This document shows positions 31,703 to 42,143 of a stretch of DNA of 64,000 nucleotides, piece after piece. The notes below the pieces were generated by a model that worked only from the letters and a program-made list of their open reading frames with translations, made no database searches and had not been told where the DNA came from. Made by a program: the position numbers and the translations under genes. The DNA lies in NCBI RefSeq assembly GCF_002847015.1, contig NZ_CP025085.1, positions 2,480,001 to 2,544,000 of the forward strand, written 5' to 3'. Numbering within the stretch: position 1 is the first letter of the stretch; each line of letters opens with the position of its first letter. The stretch comes from Prodigiosinella confusarubida. GTDB lineage: Bacteria; Pseudomonadota; Gammaproteobacteria; Enterobacterales; Enterobacteriaceae.

Positions 31703-32422
31703 ATGATGAATGCAAAGTCGGTTGTGTTTCAACAGTTACGCCGGTCTCGTTTGCCGGTATTAATCGTAACGTTAGCACTCAGCGGTTGCGCCTATATTCC
31801 ACATGATAAGGTCGTGAAGGGTCCGACAACTGCACAACCTTCGCCGCCGACAATGGCGATCCCTGACGGTGCCATCTTTCAGTCCGGTCAGGCGATGAAC
31901 TATGGTTACCAACCTATGTTTGAAGACCGGCGTCCACGAAATGTCGGTGATACGTTAACTATTGTGCTACAGGAAAATGTTAGCGCCAGTAAAAACTCCT
32001 CGGCAAATGCCAGCCGTGGAGGGTCATCATCCTTTGGTATGACAGTGACGCCACGATTGCTTGAAGGGCCGCTGGGGAATAGTCGTGCTGCATTTGATGG
32101 CAGTGGAAAAAATGATTTTACGGGTAAAGGTGGTGCCAGTGCCAATAACACCTTTAGCGGCACCATTACTGTTACTGTCGACCGAGTATTGGCTAACGGT
32201 AATATCCATGTCGTCGGCGAAAAACAGATTGCTATTAACCAGGGAACGGAATTTATTCGCTTTGCCGGTGTGGTTAACCCAAGAACCATCAGCGGTAGCA
32301 ACACCGTTGCTTCTACCCAGGTTGCGGATGCGCGTATCGAATATGTCGGAAACGGCTATATCAATGAGGCGCAAAATATGGGATGGCTACAACGGTTCTT
32401 CCTTAATGTATCTCCGTTCTAA
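31703..32422 (+). CDS. flgH: FlgH, L-ring lipoprotein
   Basis: This outer-membrane lipoprotein forms the L ring. The lipobox LSGC follows a hydrophobic signal of about 25 residues, and the mature part matches E. coli ([39 protein letters not shown]). From ATG 31703 the protein is 239 aa (E. coli 232). The frame stays open upstream to 31577, but that part lacks a family match. ATG 31706 and GTG 31700 are neighbouring alternatives. Confidence 0.95.
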   Translation: MMNAKSVVFQQLRRSRLPVLIVTLALSGCAYIPHDKVVKGPTTAQPSPPTMAIPDGAIFQSGQAMNYGYQPMFEDRRPRNVGDTLTIVLQENVSASKNSSANASRGGSSSFGMTVTPRLLEGPLGNSRAAFDGSGKNDFTGKGGASANNTFSGTITVTVDRVLANGNIHVVGEKQIAINQGTEFIRFAGVVNPRTISGSNTVASTQVADARIEYVGNGYINEAQNMGWLQRFFLNVSPF

Positions 32423-32438
32423 GATTATGAGGCGCACG

Positions 32439-33548
32439 ATGCGGATTATTTCATTTTTTACCGTGCTGTTTGCCCTGTCGGCGATAGTAGCTACTCCTGC
32501 TTCAGCAGAGCGTATTCGTGACCTGGTCAGTATCCAGGGTGTGCGCGACAATGCCCTTATTGGGTATGGTTTGGTGGTAGGTCTGGACGGTTCCGGTGAC
32601 CAGACCACACAAACTCCTTTTACGACCCAGAGTCTGAGCAACATGCTTTCCCAACTGGGAATCACTTTGCCTACAGGCACGAATATGCAGTTGAAAAACG
32701 TTGCGGCCGTGATGGTTACGGCAAAACTGCCGCCCTTTGCCCGTTCTGGGCAGGCCATTGATGTTGTGGTTTCCTCGTTAGGGAATGCTAAAAGTCTGCG
32801 TGGTGGTACGCTTTTGATGACCCCACTGAAAGGGGTGGATAATCAAACATATGCAATTGCTCAAGGAAATGTGCTGATTGGCGGTGCGGGTGCGGCAGCG
32901 GGTGGTAGTAGTGTCCAGGTCAACCAATTGGCAGGTGGACGTATCAGTAACGGTGCGACCATAGAGCGTGAGTTGCCTAGCACCTTTGGAGCCAGCAATG
33001 TCATCACGTTGCAATTGAATCAGGATGATTTCACGATGGCGCAGAGTATTAGTGATGCCATTAATCGTCGTGGTCTTGGCGGCATTGCCACCCCGCTGGA
33101 TTCCAGAACGATCCGTGTGGTCGTGCCTCAGGGGAACAGCTCCCAGGTTAGATTCCTGGCTGATATGGAAAATATCGAGGTTAATGTAGGTACGCTGGAT
33201 GCTAAGGTTATTATCAACTCGCGCACTGGATCTGTGGTGATGAATCGTAACGTTCAATTGGAAAACTGTGCCGTCGCACAAGGCAATCTGTCTGTGACGA
33301 TTAACCAACAATCGAACGTCAGTCAGCCAAATACGCCGCTGGCAGGTGGGCAAACGGTGGTGACACCACAGACGAATATTTCTCTGCGTCAAGAAGGTGG
33401 AGCGCTACAGCGAGTGAATTCCAGTGCCAATCTGAACAGTGTCATCAGAGCATTAAATTCTCTTGGGGCTACATCCATGGATTTGATGTCTATCCTCCAG
33501 GCGATGGAAAGTGCAGGGTGTTTACGGGCTAAACTGGAAATCATCTAA
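32439..33548 (+). CDS. flgI: FlgI, P-ring protein
   Basis: This 369-aa periplasmic ring protein (E. coli 365) has a Sec signal peptide ending TPASA before [13 protein letters not shown], the usual mature start. Family blocks include [31 protein letters not shown]-type ([14 protein letters not shown]) and the terminal [15 protein letters not shown] 32439 has GAGG 6 nt upstream; ATG 32427 in frame is the alternative. The stop overlaps flgJ by one base. Confidence 0.96.
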   Translation: MRIISFFTVLFALSAIVATPASAERIRDLVSIQGVRDNALIGYGLVVGLDGSGDQTTQTPFTTQSLSNMLSQLGITLPTGTNMQLKNVAAVMVTAKLPPFARSGQAIDVVVSSLGNAKSLRGGTLLMTPLKGVDNQTYAIAQGNVLIGGAGAAAGGSSVQVNQLAGGRISNGATIERELPSTFGASNVITLQLNQDDFTMAQSISDAINRRGLGGIATPLDSRTIRVVVPQGNSSQVRFLADMENIEVNVGTLDAKVIINSRTGSVVMNRNVQLENCAVAQGNLSVTINQQSNVSQPNTPLAGGQTVVTPQTNISLRQEGGALQRVNSSANLNSVIRALNSLGATSMDLMSILQAMESAGCLRAKLEII

Positions 33549-34507
33549 TGAACGATATTCAGACATTAGGCAATGCCGCCTATGACGCGCAATCACTGAA
33601 TTCACTGAAGCGGGAGGTTTCAGATAACCCGCACAGTAAAGAAGGGATCCGGGCTGTTGCCAAGCAAATGGAAGGCGTTTTTGTACAGATGATGATGAAG
33701 AGTATGCGTGCGGCATTACCGCAGGATGGGCTGTTCGATAATGATCAGACGCGTATGTTGACATCACTGTATGACCAACAAATTGCTCAGCAGGTATCAA
33801 GTGGTAAAGGTCTGGGGTTGGCCGATCTCATGGTTAAGCAGATGTCTGGACAAGGGATTGCTGGCACGAGTACTGGCATGGGCGCTAATCCAGTTCCATT
33901 CGAGTTTGGTAGTGATCTGGTGCGCAATATGCCGTTATCTACTGTGGAGCAAATGATACGTAAAGCCGTGCCAAAATTTGCAGATAACAGTGCACAATTA
34001 CCACTAAGCAGCACCAATTTTATCTCCCGCCTCTCTGCACCTGCACAGCTTGTCAGCGAGCAAAGCGGTATTCCGCATCACTTAATTGTGGCCCAGGCTG
34101 CTTTGGAGTCAGGTTGGGGAAAACACGAAATACCGACGGCCGACGGACAGTCCAGCCATAACATCTTCGGCATCAAGGCAGGTAGTAATTGGGATGGTCC
34201 TGTAACAGAAATCACCACGACTGAATATGAACAAGGTGTGGCTAAAAAGGTTAAGGCAAAATTCCGCGTTTATAACTCGTATCTGGAAGCGATCAGCGAT
34301 TATGTGAAACTACTAACGCAGAATCCGCGTTATGCCGATGTCGTTAATGCTGCGACCGCTGAACAAGGGGCAATGGCGTTACAGCAAGCAGGTTATGCTA
34401 CCGATCCTGGTTATGCGAAAAAACTGGTGAATATGATTCAACAGATGAAAAGTACCGGTGAAAAAGCTGTCAAAGCTTATACGCATGATCTGAGCAGGAT
34501 ATTTTAA
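33548..34507 (+). CDS. flgJ: FlgJ, rod cap and peptidoglycan hydrolase
   Basis: This bifunctional 319-aa protein has an N-terminal rod-capping domain (to about 150; MEGVFVQMMMKSMRAALPQ) and a C-terminal glucosaminidase-type muramidase domain with catalytic E187 (VAQAALESGWGKHE, equivalent to E184 of Salmonella). It bores through the wall for the rod. Last gene of flgB-J; a sigma-28 promoter follows for flgKL. Confidence 0.96.
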   Translation: MNDIQTLGNAAYDAQSLNSLKREVSDNPHSKEGIRAVAKQMEGVFVQMMMKSMRAALPQDGLFDNDQTRMLTSLYDQQIAQQVSSGKGLGLADLMVKQMSGQGIAGTSTGMGANPVPFEFGSDLVRNMPLSTVEQMIRKAVPKFADNSAQLPLSSTNFISRLSAPAQLVSEQSGIPHHLIVAQAALESGWGKHEIPTADGQSSHNIFGIKAGSNWDGPVTEITTTEYEQGVAKKVKAKFRVYNSYLEAISDYVKLLTQNPRYADVVNAATAEQGAMALQQAGYATDPGYAKKLVNMIQQMKSTGEKAVKAYTHDLSRIF

Positions 34508-34514
34508 ATTATCT

Positions 34515-34541
34515 TCAAGTTTTAGTTTTGCCAGCCGATAA
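34515..34541 (+). promoter_or_regulatory. Sigma-28 promoter of flgKL
   Basis: TCAAGTTT, 11 nt, GCCGATAA: 7 of 8 to TAAAGTTT and 8 of 8 to the -10 consensus. Located 7 nt after flgJ and 85 nt before flgK. Confidence 0.88.
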
Positions 34542-34626
34542 CAACAGTAAGTATTAGGGTGGTTTGTGCACGACTAACCCCTATTTAATAATGCACTGCT
34601 CCGCGAATGTGTAAAAGGAACTCCGC

Positions 34627-36546
34627 ATGTCTAATTTAATTAATACCGCGATGAGTGGGTTAAGTGCTGCACAGGCGGCACTTAGTACAGTCAGTAACAA
34701 CATCAGTAATCAGGCGGTAACGGGTTATAATCGTCAGAATGCACTTTTTGCACAAGCCGTTGGTACCGACACTTCGGCAGGTTATATCGGTAATGGTGCG
34801 AATGTAATAAGCATTAATCGTGAGTATAACGATTTTATTGCAGCACAGCTCCGTTCCGCAGAAATGCAGAGTAGTACTACTTCAACGTATTATGATCAGA
34901 TTTCCAAAATCGATAACCTGTTGGCTGATAGTACAACCAGCCTGTCCTCGACGTTGCAAGATTTTTTCCAAAATCTCCAGAACCTGACCAGTAATTCTGG
35001 TGACTCCTCCGTTCGTCAAACTGTATTGGGTAAAGCTCAAGGGTTGGTAAACCAGTTTAAAGTGACGGACAACTATCTGCGTGATATGGACAACGGAATA
35101 AATAGTCAAATCAGCAGTACCGTTCAGCAGATCAATACTTATTCCAGTCAGATTGCTGATCTTAATAATCAAATTATGCGCCTCAAAGGTGCAAATGGCG
35201 GAGATGAACCGAATGCTCTGCTCGATCAGCGAGATAAATTAGTTAGCGACCTGAATAAGCTTGTTGGTGTTGATGTTACTGTGCAGGATGGCTCCGTTTA
35301 TAACGTATCATTAAAAAACGGGTTGAATTTAGTACAAGGAACACGCAGCAACAATTTAGTAGCGATGAGTTCCAGCAGTGATCCAGGTCGTACAACAGTA
35401 GGATATAACGATAGAATTGCTGGTGTTTCTGAAATTAATGAAAAAACACTAACTGGCGGATCTTTGTCAGGATTGTTGACTTTTCGTACTGAAACTCTCG
35501 ATAGCGCACGCAATCAACTAGGACAGATGGCACTGGCATTTGCTGATGCTTTTAATGCTCAGCATAGAGCTGGGTATGATATGAATGGTGCGCAGGGGGG
35601 CGATTTTTTTGCTGTTGGTGGTTCGAATGTGCTGAAAAATGATAAAAATACATCCACAACAGAAATAACGTCTTCTTATGCCAGTGATAAATATTCACTC
35701 CAATTTGACGGTTCCAATTGGAATATCACGCGCTCTGATAGCTCACTTGCTGCAACCTTTCCATCGGGTACGACTGCACTGAAGTTCGATGGTTTCGAGC
35801 TTGATGTAGCAGGGACACCTGCTACTGGTGATGCATATAACTTTTCAGTATCTCCAGGGGTTTCTGACATTACACAAACATCCAGTGGTACTGCTGGTGC
35901 TTCACTTGCCAGAAATGATGATAACTACATCAAGGCCAGTGATTATTCAGTGAAATTTATGGGACCAAACCCGCAGGACTGGAAGATTACACGACTGTCA
36001 GATAACGCCGATCTTTCATCTTCCGCTAACTACACGGCGGCAAGTGGTTCAACACCAGCCAGTTTGGTGTTTGATGGCATGAAGCTTGATATTACAGGTA
36101 CACCCGCTGTCAAAGATTCATTTACTGTAAAAAGTGTTACTGATGTTGTGGCGAATATGTCGGTTAAAATTACCGATTCTAATGCTATTGCAGCTGCAGG
36201 GGCACCTATTACATCATCTGACGGCGGTGTAGGTGATAATAATAATGCCAAGGCACTTTTGGATTTACAAACGAAAAAGATTATCGAGGACAAGTCTACG
36301 GTCAGCGGTGCATATGCCAGTTTGGTCGGTGATATCGGTAATAAAACCAACACAACCAAGATTAATAGTACGTCTCAGCAGAATGTAGTGAAACAATTGA
36401 CCGCTGAACAGCAATCTGTTTCAGGTGTTAATTTGGATGAAGAGTATGGTGAATTGATGCGATTTCAGCAGTATTACCAGGCTAATGCACAGATTATCCA
36501 GACCGCAGCCACGATTTTTAGCACCTTGATTGGTATTCGTAGTTAA
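34627..36546 (+). CDS. flgK: FlgK, hook-filament junction protein with a duplicated domain
   Basis: FlgK (HAP1) is the first junction protein between hook and filament. The N-terminal NNISNQAVTGYNRQN and C-terminal VSGVNLDEEYGELMRFQQYYQANAQ (split across two heptad helices) are typical. At 639 aa it is about 90 residues longer than the E. coli protein (547 aa). The extra part is a second copy of a small beta domain: residues 356-408 (YSLQF..WNITR..ALKFDGFELDVAGTP..D) resemble 440-504 (YSVKF..WKITR..SLVFDGMKLDITGTP..D). E. coli has one such unit. The frame is intact. Confidence 0.95.
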   Translation: MSNLINTAMSGLSAAQAALSTVSNNISNQAVTGYNRQNALFAQAVGTDTSAGYIGNGANVISINREYNDFIAAQLRSAEMQSSTTSTYYDQISKIDNLLADSTTSLSSTLQDFFQNLQNLTSNSGDSSVRQTVLGKAQGLVNQFKVTDNYLRDMDNGINSQISSTVQQINTYSSQIADLNNQIMRLKGANGGDEPNALLDQRDKLVSDLNKLVGVDVTVQDGSVYNVSLKNGLNLVQGTRSNNLVAMSSSSDPGRTTVGYNDRIAGVSEINEKTLTGGSLSGLLTFRTETLDSARNQLGQMALAFADAFNAQHRAGYDMNGAQGGDFFAVGGSNVLKNDKNTSTTEITSSYASDKYSLQFDGSNWNITRSDSSLAATFPSGTTALKFDGFELDVAGTPATGDAYNFSVSPGVSDITQTSSGTAGASLARNDDNYIKASDYSVKFMGPNPQDWKITRLSDNADLSSSANYTAASGSTPASLVFDGMKLDITGTPAVKDSFTVKSVTDVVANMSVKITDSNAIAAAGAPITSSDGGVGDNNNAKALLDLQTKKIIEDKSTVSGAYASLVGDIGNKTNTTKINSTSQQNVVKQLTAEQQSVSGVNLDEEYGELMRFQQYYQANAQIIQTAATIFSTLIGIRS

Positions 36547-36578
36547 TTAATCACCGCCTGGAAAGGGGAATATATACC

Positions 36579-37541
36579 ATGCGCCTGAGCACCAGCATGA
36601 TTTACCAGCAAAATATGCAAGGCATTACTGATGGATTGTCTGCTTGGCAAAAAACCGGTAATCAACTTTCAACAAACAAGCGTGTTATCAATCCTTCAGA
36701 TGATCCCGTTGCTGCCTCTCAGGCTGTTATGGTTCGTCAGGCTCAGTCTCAAAATCAGCAATACACATTGGCGCGTACATTTGCTAAACAGAATATGCAG
36801 CTTGAGTCTTCTATCCTGGACAGCGTAAATACGGCGATTACCAGTGCAAGTAGTGAGGTTATCAGCGGTGGTGGTGTGAAAAGTGATGATGACCGTAACT
36901 CTGTGGCTCTGACGCTTCAAGCGTTGAAAGATCAACTTCTTAATCTGGCCAATACGACAGATGGCAATGGTAACTTTATTTTTGGCGGCTATAAGACGGA
37001 TTCCAAGCCTTTTGTCACCGATGCATCAGGTACGGTGAGTTATGCTGGGGGAACACAGCCTATTTCTCAGCAGGTTGATGCCAGCCGTTCGATGAATGTG
37101 AGCCATACAGGTAACCAGGTATTCAGTGGTGTGACTGGAGATGCTGTAAAAGAGCCGGATGGCGTCACTGTTCAATCCGATTTATTCCAGACCCTGGATA
37201 TCGCTATTGCTGCATTAAAAAAGCCATATAATAATGCCAGTGATGCAGATAAAGCGCTAATTGATGCGGATCTTGCCAAAGCAAACCGAGGATTACGTAA
37301 CTCGCTGAATAATGTCTCTGCGGTTAATTCTGAATTGGGTATACAGTTAAACGAAATTGATTCGCTTGATAGCCTTGGCGCAGATCGTGATATGAATAAT
37401 AAAAATGAACTCAGTGCTTTGGTTGATGCTGATATTGTATCAGTCACATCAACATATCTGATGCAGCAGCAATCACTGCAGGCGGCCTATAAAGCATTCA
37501 CAAATATGCAAGGATTGTCACTGTTTCAGATTAATAAATAA
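36579..37541 (+). CDS. flgL: FlgL, hook-filament junction protein
   Basis: FlgL (HAP3) is the second junction protein, 320 aa (E. coli 317). Signatures: MRLSTSMIYQQNMQGI start, VINPSDDPVAASQAV, FIFGGYKTDSKPF and a C-terminal D0 helix DADIVSVTSTYLMQQQSLQA. It shares the sigma-28 promoter in front of flgK and ends at a strong terminator. Confidence 0.96.
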   Translation: MRLSTSMIYQQNMQGITDGLSAWQKTGNQLSTNKRVINPSDDPVAASQAVMVRQAQSQNQQYTLARTFAKQNMQLESSILDSVNTAITSASSEVISGGGVKSDDDRNSVALTLQALKDQLLNLANTTDGNGNFIFGGYKTDSKPFVTDASGTVSYAGGTQPISQQVDASRSMNVSHTGNQVFSGVTGDAVKEPDGVTVQSDLFQTLDIAIAALKKPYNNASDADKALIDADLAKANRGLRNSLNNVSAVNSELGIQLNEIDSLDSLGADRDMNNKNELSALVDADIVSVTSTYLMQQQSLQAAYKAFTNMQGLSLFQINK

Positions 37542-37618
37542 TAGGCTAACCCAACTAAGCCACTAGAATTTTCTGGTGGTACATGCTTCGGATACGCTTA
37601 AACCGGGCGTATTCTTTA

Positions 37619-37661
37619 GGCATGTCATCTTTAATATAAAGAAGATGACATGCCATTTTTT
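37619..37661 (+). terminator. Rho-independent terminator after flgL
   Basis: A perfect 13-bp stem (ggcatgtcatctt / aagatgacatgcc) with a 10-nt loop, followed by a TTTTTT run. It lies between the convergent flgL and fliR genes. Confidence 0.9.
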
Positions 37662-37773
37662 GTGTTCCACATAATAAGATCTGCCCTCAGCTTCGTTTCC
37701 TCGCCATTCTTTTATATTCTATCTGTACTTAGTCTTTAATTAATCATCAGGCCATCAGAAACTCTACTATAGT

Positions 37774-38556
37774 TCACGTTGGCATTTTACTCAGTATCTC
37801 GGCGAGTAAGTCGAACACTTCCCCGAAAAGCTTTTCCGCATAAGGGGAAATCAGCAATATTAAAAAACCAACGGTGATAATGCCAGAGAGTAACGTAATA
37901 GGAAAACCTATTACGAAGATGGTTAGCTGTGGTGCCATTCGGCTTAAAAAGCCTAAAGTCATATTAATGGTTAATAGCAGAGTAATAAGTGGTAATGCTA
38001 ACATTAAACCGTGTGAGAATATTAACCCTCCGGCTTTTGCTAATGCTAGAAATGCATTGCTATTAACTGGAGTGGCGCTGATCGGAAGAGTATGAAAGCT
38101 GTCAGCCAATAAGGAAATTAACCACAAGTGCCCATTAAAAGTGAGAAACAACAAAATGGCCAATAAATTCATGAGGCGGGAGATAACCGGCATATTCGGT
38201 CCGCCAGAAGGATCGAAAAATGTTGCGAACGATAACCCCATCTGTAGACCAATTATTTCACCAGAAAGTCTGATGGCAGCAAACGCTAACTGCATGGATA
38301 ACCCTAAAGCAGTACCAATCAATATTTGCTGCATGAGTAGCCATACTCCAGCTGCAGAAAGAATGGGCGTATTGTTTGGCGGTAGATAAGGGGCAACAAG
38401 AATAGTAATAAACAGCGCTAAACCGACTTTTACACGTCGACTTACGGATCGTTCATTAAATATAGGTGCTGTGCTGAGGAGAGCGAGGATCCTCACCAAA
38501 GGCCAAAAGAACTGGTTAAGCCAGCTCATTATGTCAGCACTGTTAAACGTGAGCAT
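37774..38556 (-). CDS. fliR: FliR, flagellar export gate membrane protein
   Basis: This 260-aa polytopic protein is one of the FliP5Q4R1 gate components. It matches E. coli FliR (261 aa): [56 protein letters not shown] and FVIGFPITL. It is the last gene of the fliFGHIJKLMNOPQR cluster, 2 nt after fliQ. Confidence 0.96.
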   Translation of the reverse strand: MLTFNSADIMSWLNQFFWPLVRILALLSTAPIFNERSVSRRVKVGLALFITILVAPYLPPNNTPILSAAGVWLLMQQILIGTALGLSMQLAFAAIRLSGEIIGLQMGLSFATFFDPSGGPNMPVISRLMNLLAILLFLTFNGHLWLISLLADSFHTLPISATPVNSNAFLALAKAGGLIFSHGLMLALPLITLLLTINMTLGFLSRMAPQLTIFVIGFPITLLSGIITVGFLILLISPYAEKLFGEVFDLLAEILSKMPT

Positions 38557-38558
38557 GC

Positions 38559-38828
38559 CTATCCGATAATATGAGGTAGTTGGCTAAATAAAGTACGCAT
38601 ATAGTCGAGCATGAGATTCAACATCCAAGGACCTGCAATAACGAGAGTAAGAAATACTGTGAGCACTTTAGGAATAAAAGAAAGTGTCATCTCATTAATC
38701 TGAGTTGCGGCCTGAAGTAAACTGATAATCAAGCCACTGAATAGTGCGGCAAGGAGAGGTGGTGCAGCCAGCGCCAGGGCTATCTTCATCGCTTCATATC
38801 CCATCGCCATGATGGATTCGGGTGTCAT
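38559..38828 (-). CDS. fliQ: FliQ, flagellar export gate membrane protein
   Basis: This 89-aa protein (E. coli 89) has two membrane helices. [20 protein letters not shown] and [17 protein letters not shown] are the family signatures. Located between fliP (48 nt) and fliR (2 nt). Confidence 0.96.
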   Translation of the reverse strand: MTPESIMAMGYEAMKIALALAAPPLLAALFSGLIISLLQAATQINEMTLSFIPKVLTVFLTLVIAGPWMLNLMLDYMRTLFSQLPHIIG

Positions 38829-38876
38829 ATACTATTCCTCTATGAAGCTTTGGATGTTTGATATAAGCATTATGTG

Positions 38877-39659
38877 CTAACTGTAAAAACTTTGCGCTAG
38901 CGAACCCAGCAATAATTGCCAGCCATCTACTAAAACAAAAAGCATTAGCTTAAAAGGAAGAGATATCGTGGCTGGAGGAACCATCATCATCCCGAGTGCC
39001 ATTAACACGCTGGCGACAACCAAGTCAATTATCAGAAAAGGAATGAATATCGTAAATCCGATTTGGAATGCTGTTTTTAACTCACTGGTGACATACGCAG
39101 GAACCAAAACCCGCATAGGTACCGATTCAGGGCCTTCCAGTGAAGGAATTTCTGCCAGCCGGGTGAACAGTGCCAAATCAGTTTCTCTTGTTTGTCTCAG
39201 CATAAACTCACGTAAAGGTTTAGCACCTTTATCGATAGCCACCTCCATATTGATTTTATTCTCGCTAAAGGGGAGATAGGCATCTTGATAGATGCGGTTT
39301 AATACTGGTGACATGATGAAAAACGTCAGAAAAAGGCTCAGTCCGAGAAGTACCTGATTAGGTGGCGCTGTTGGTGTGCCGAGTGCATTTCTCAGTAAGC
39401 TTAATACGATAATGATACGGGTGAAACTGGTCATCAGTAGTAATACTGATGGTATGAAAGTCAGCGAAGTGAGGAATACCAGCGTTTGTATCGGTAAAGA
39501 CCAGCTTTGCCCACCGTTAGCAAGCGGTTGACTGACAATACTCGGTAACTGTGCCCAAACAGTTGGCGTAATAAAAAGAAAAACGAAGGCTAATGGATAA
39601 CATAAAAAACGAAACTGTATATGGGAAAAGGAGGTTAACAACCGTGAGACGATGTTCAT
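38877..39659 (-). CDS. fliP: FliP, flagellar export gate membrane protein
   Basis: This 260-aa core pore protein has a cleavable signal peptide (about 1-36, ending VWAQLPS). It has the family blocks [39 protein letters not shown] and [20 protein letters not shown]. The start overlaps fliO by 4 nt. Confidence 0.96.
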   Translation of the reverse strand: MNIVSRLLTSFSHIQFRFLCYPLAFVFLFITPTVWAQLPSIVSQPLANGGQSWSLPIQTLVFLTSLTFIPSVLLLMTSFTRIIIVLSLLRNALGTPTAPPNQVLLGLSLFLTFFIMSPVLNRIYQDAYLPFSENKINMEVAIDKGAKPLREFMLRQTRETDLALFTRLAEIPSLEGPESVPMRVLVPAYVTSELKTAFQIGFTIFIPFLIIDLVVASVLMALGMMMVPPATISLPFKLMLFVLVDGWQLLLGSLAQSFYS

Positions 39660-40072
39660 TCCGATTTTTCCGGACGTTTAGTGATTTTTTGTAAGAGTTG
39701 GCGAAAGTCAACTGACTTGATTTGGACTGTCGATGAACTATTGGCAATAGGTTGTGCGGGCATTGTATGTAGCTTGGTGATTTGTTGTGCTGTCACACCT
39801 AACACAAGCCATGTATTCTCAACTTCAACAATGACTATACGTTCACGCTGACCAACCGGGCAACTCGAAACCACTTTCATCATATGGTTATGCCTGGACT
39901 GGGGAGCTAAACCCAGTTTGCGAACCAACCAGGCAATAAACAGGATTAAAAGTAATACACCACCCAGCACACTACTGACTTGTGTCAGCAGTGTGCTGCC
40001 GGTCAATGGAGACTCAGCCACAGCGATTGTTGATTGCTGTGTCGTCAGCGTGGGCTGTTGCTGAGTTGGCAT
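39656..40072 (-). CDS. fliO: FliO, flagellar export apparatus assembly protein
   Basis: This 138-aa protein has one transmembrane helix (about 31-51, [20 protein letters not shown]) and a small cytoplasmic FliO domain ([20 protein letters not shown]). It assists FliP assembly. It is the least conserved gene of the operon but its position is diagnostic. The start overlaps fliN (TAATG). Confidence 0.93.
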   Translation of the reverse strand: MPTQQQPTLTTQQSTIAVAESPLTGSTLLTQVSSVLGGVLLLILFIAWLVRKLGLAPQSRHNHMMKVVSSCPVGQRERIVIVEVENTWLVLGVTAQQITKLHTMPAQPIANSSSTVQIKSVDFRQLLQKITKRPEKSE

Positions 40073-40488
40073 TAGCGGCTCAGTCTGCGCATACGCTCAG
40101 AAGGCGTTATGATATCAGTGATACGTACACCATACTTGTCCGAAACCACAACGACTTCACCTTGGGCAATGAGATAGCCGTTGATCATAATATCCAACGG
40201 TTCACCAGCCAAACCATCAAGAGCGACTACAGAACCTTGAGATAACCGTAGCAGTTCTTTGATTGTCATTTTAGTACGACCTAATTCGACCGTTAGCTTG
40301 ACGGGAATATCCAAGATAAGATCAATATCCTGCATTCCACCCAGATTATCCTGCGCATCAAGCGTTTTAAAAATTCCGTCAGTGCTGGCACTTTTTTCTT
40401 TTTCTACTGACTGTTGCTCGTTAAATGCATCAGCCCACAGATCGTCTACAGAATCCTTTTCTTCAGACGGTTTCTTGGTGTCATTCAT
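40072..40488 (-). CDS. fliN: FliN, C-ring switch protein
   Basis: This 138-aa C-ring subunit (E. coli 137) has a variable acidic N-terminus and a SpoA domain (DIPVKLTVELGRTKMTIKEL; LSQGSVVALDGLAGEPLDI; YGVRITDII). It takes part in switching and docks FliH for export. It overlaps fliM by 8 nt. Confidence 0.97.
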   Translation of the reverse strand: MNDTKKPSEEKDSVDDLWADAFNEQQSVEKEKSASTDGIFKTLDAQDNLGGMQDIDLILDIPVKLTVELGRTKMTIKELLRLSQGSVVALDGLAGEPLDIMINGYLIAQGEVVVVSDKYGVRITDIITPSERMRRLSR

Positions 40489-41503
40489 CGGGCTGTTCCT
40501 CGTTATTCAGAGAATTCAAAATAGGGTTAATCAAATGTTCAACACGCAAAGCATACTGCCCGTTTAAAGTGCCGTATTGGCAGGTTAGAACAGGGACACC
40601 GTCAACATGGGCAATTAGGCGGTCGGGTTTATCTATGGATAGGACATCGCCAGGCTTAAGTTTTAAAACTTTAGATAAGCGCAAGGGAATGTCTGTAAAA
40701 TTTGCTACCAATTCCAATTCAGAATGCTGGACTTGTTTAGCCAGGGTTTCACGCCAGTTTTGGTCTTCCTGCCTGGAGTTCTCAAGAGGAGGATTCGCCA
40801 GCAATTCACGTAGGGGCTCGATCATCGAGAACGGAATACAAATGCTGAACTCACCTGTCAGTGTACCGATTTCCACATGAAATGGTGTGGTGACCACGAT
40901 ATCATTAGGTGATGTTGTGATATTGGTAAACTTAACCTGCATTTCAGAGCGGACGTACTCAACATCAAGTTTGTAAATGGCGTTCCAGGCTTCACCATAA
41001 GCCTCCAATGCCAGCTTCAACATTCGTCTTACTACTCGTTGTTCCGTATGTGTAAATTCACGGCCCTCAACTTTGGTGGGAAAACGTCCGTCGCCACCAA
41101 AAAGGTTGTCGACAGCAATGAATACCAGACTTGGTGAGAAAACGAACAGCGCTGTGCCGCGCAAGGGCTTCAGATGTATCAGATTTAGGTTTGTAGGTAC
41201 CGGGAGATTACGCGCGAAATCATGATAAGGCTGGATTTTAATTGCACCTACTGTGATGTCAGGACTACGGCGTAATAAATTGAACAACCCCATACGAAAC
41301 TGGCGAGCAAAACGTTCGTTAATGATTTCCAGTGCCTGCAAACGCTCGCGAATAACGCGACGTTGCGTGTTAGGATCATAAGGTTTAACGTCGCCGACAC
41401 CGGCGTCGCTTTTTGCTGGCGTAGTGGTATCAGCAGTGCTGTCACCACTATCACCGTTTAACAGTGCATCAATTTCTGCTTGTGAAAGAATGCTGTCGCC
41501 CAT
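40481..41503 (-). CDS. fliM: FliM, C-ring switch protein and CheY-P receptor
   Basis: This 340-aa switch protein has the N-terminal CheY-P-binding peptide GDSILSQAEIDALLN, the CheC-like middle domain (NLIHLKPLRGTALFVFSP; GGDGRFPTKVEGREFTHTEQ) and a C-terminal SpoA domain (LKLKPGDVLSIDKPDRLIA). Nearly identical to E. coli FliM. Confidence 0.97.
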   Translation of the reverse strand: MGDSILSQAEIDALLNGDSGDSTADTTTPAKSDAGVGDVKPYDPNTQRRVIRERLQALEIINERFARQFRMGLFNLLRRSPDITVGAIKIQPYHDFARNLPVPTNLNLIHLKPLRGTALFVFSPSLVFIAVDNLFGGDGRFPTKVEGREFTHTEQRVVRRMLKLALEAYGEAWNAIYKLDVEYVRSEMQVKFTNITTSPNDIVVTTPFHVEIGTLTGEFSICIPFSMIEPLRELLANPPLENSRQEDQNWRETLAKQVQHSELELVANFTDIPLRLSKVLKLKPGDVLSIDKPDRLIAHVDGVPVLTCQYGTLNGQYALRVEHLINPILNSLNNEEQPDE

Positions 41504-41508
41504 AATGA

Positions 41509-41994
41509 TTACCGCAAGATAAAGGCAGTGAACAAGACATCAGTTACCACCTGGTTTGGCTGGCCGGGGACCAGCGGTGGACTCAGCACCTGTTTAATAT
41601 CTTCAATCAGTTTTTGCTTACCTTGTTCTTTAGACAAAACAGTCGCATCCTGACGTGAGAGTAACAATAACAATCTACTGCGCACTTCCGGTAGATAACT
41701 GATTAGCTTGGCGCGGGTAGCTTCATCCGGGAGACGTAATGTGAAGCCGATATATAACACGCGATCCAGGTTGTTATCGGGACTCGTCAGATTAACAGTA
41801 AATGTATCCAAAGGCATAAAGACCGGCTTTGGCGGCGGCGGTGGTGTTTGTACTGTAGCTTCAGCGTTTTTCAGATGTAAAAACCACCAACTTGCCCCTG
41901 CGGCAGCAGTTGCAGCAAGTGCAATTATAATCAACAATATCAGCCAGATGGAACGTCTACGTCCCGACTGAGCTTTTTTACCATTCGTAGCCAA
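41509..41994 (-). CDS. fliL: FliL, stator-associated membrane protein
   Basis: This 161-aa single-pass protein (TM at about 16-37) has a periplasmic stomatin-like domain ([51 protein letters not shown]). FliL rings surround and stabilise stators. The best start is TTG 41994 with AGGA 8 nt upstream; no in-frame ATG precedes the membrane helix. A 149-bp gap separates it from fliK, so a separate promoter for fliLMNOPQR is possible. Confidence 0.94.
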   Translation of the reverse strand: MATNGKKAQSGRRRSIWLILLIIIALAATAAAGASWWFLHLKNAEATVQTPPPPPKPVFMPLDTFTVNLTSPDNNLDRVLYIGFTLRLPDEATRAKLISYLPEVRSRLLLLLSRQDATVLSKEQGKQKLIEDIKQVLSPPLVPGQPNQVVTDVLFTAFILR

Positions 41995-42143
41995 TGATAG
42001 GTCCTGTTACTTATCGATACTTAGCTGTGAATACATCACAGCTAAATTAATGCGTAATATTAATGATTATCCCGTCTATTCAGGCGATCAATAGCGTGAA
42101 TAGACCAAGAAAACCGCGTTAACTTATACGTTCATCCTCAATA

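Noticed and set aside
32061-32438. Upstream extension of the FlgI frame from 32061
   Set aside because: It overlaps flgH in another frame; the signal peptide and ribosome site fix the start at 32439.
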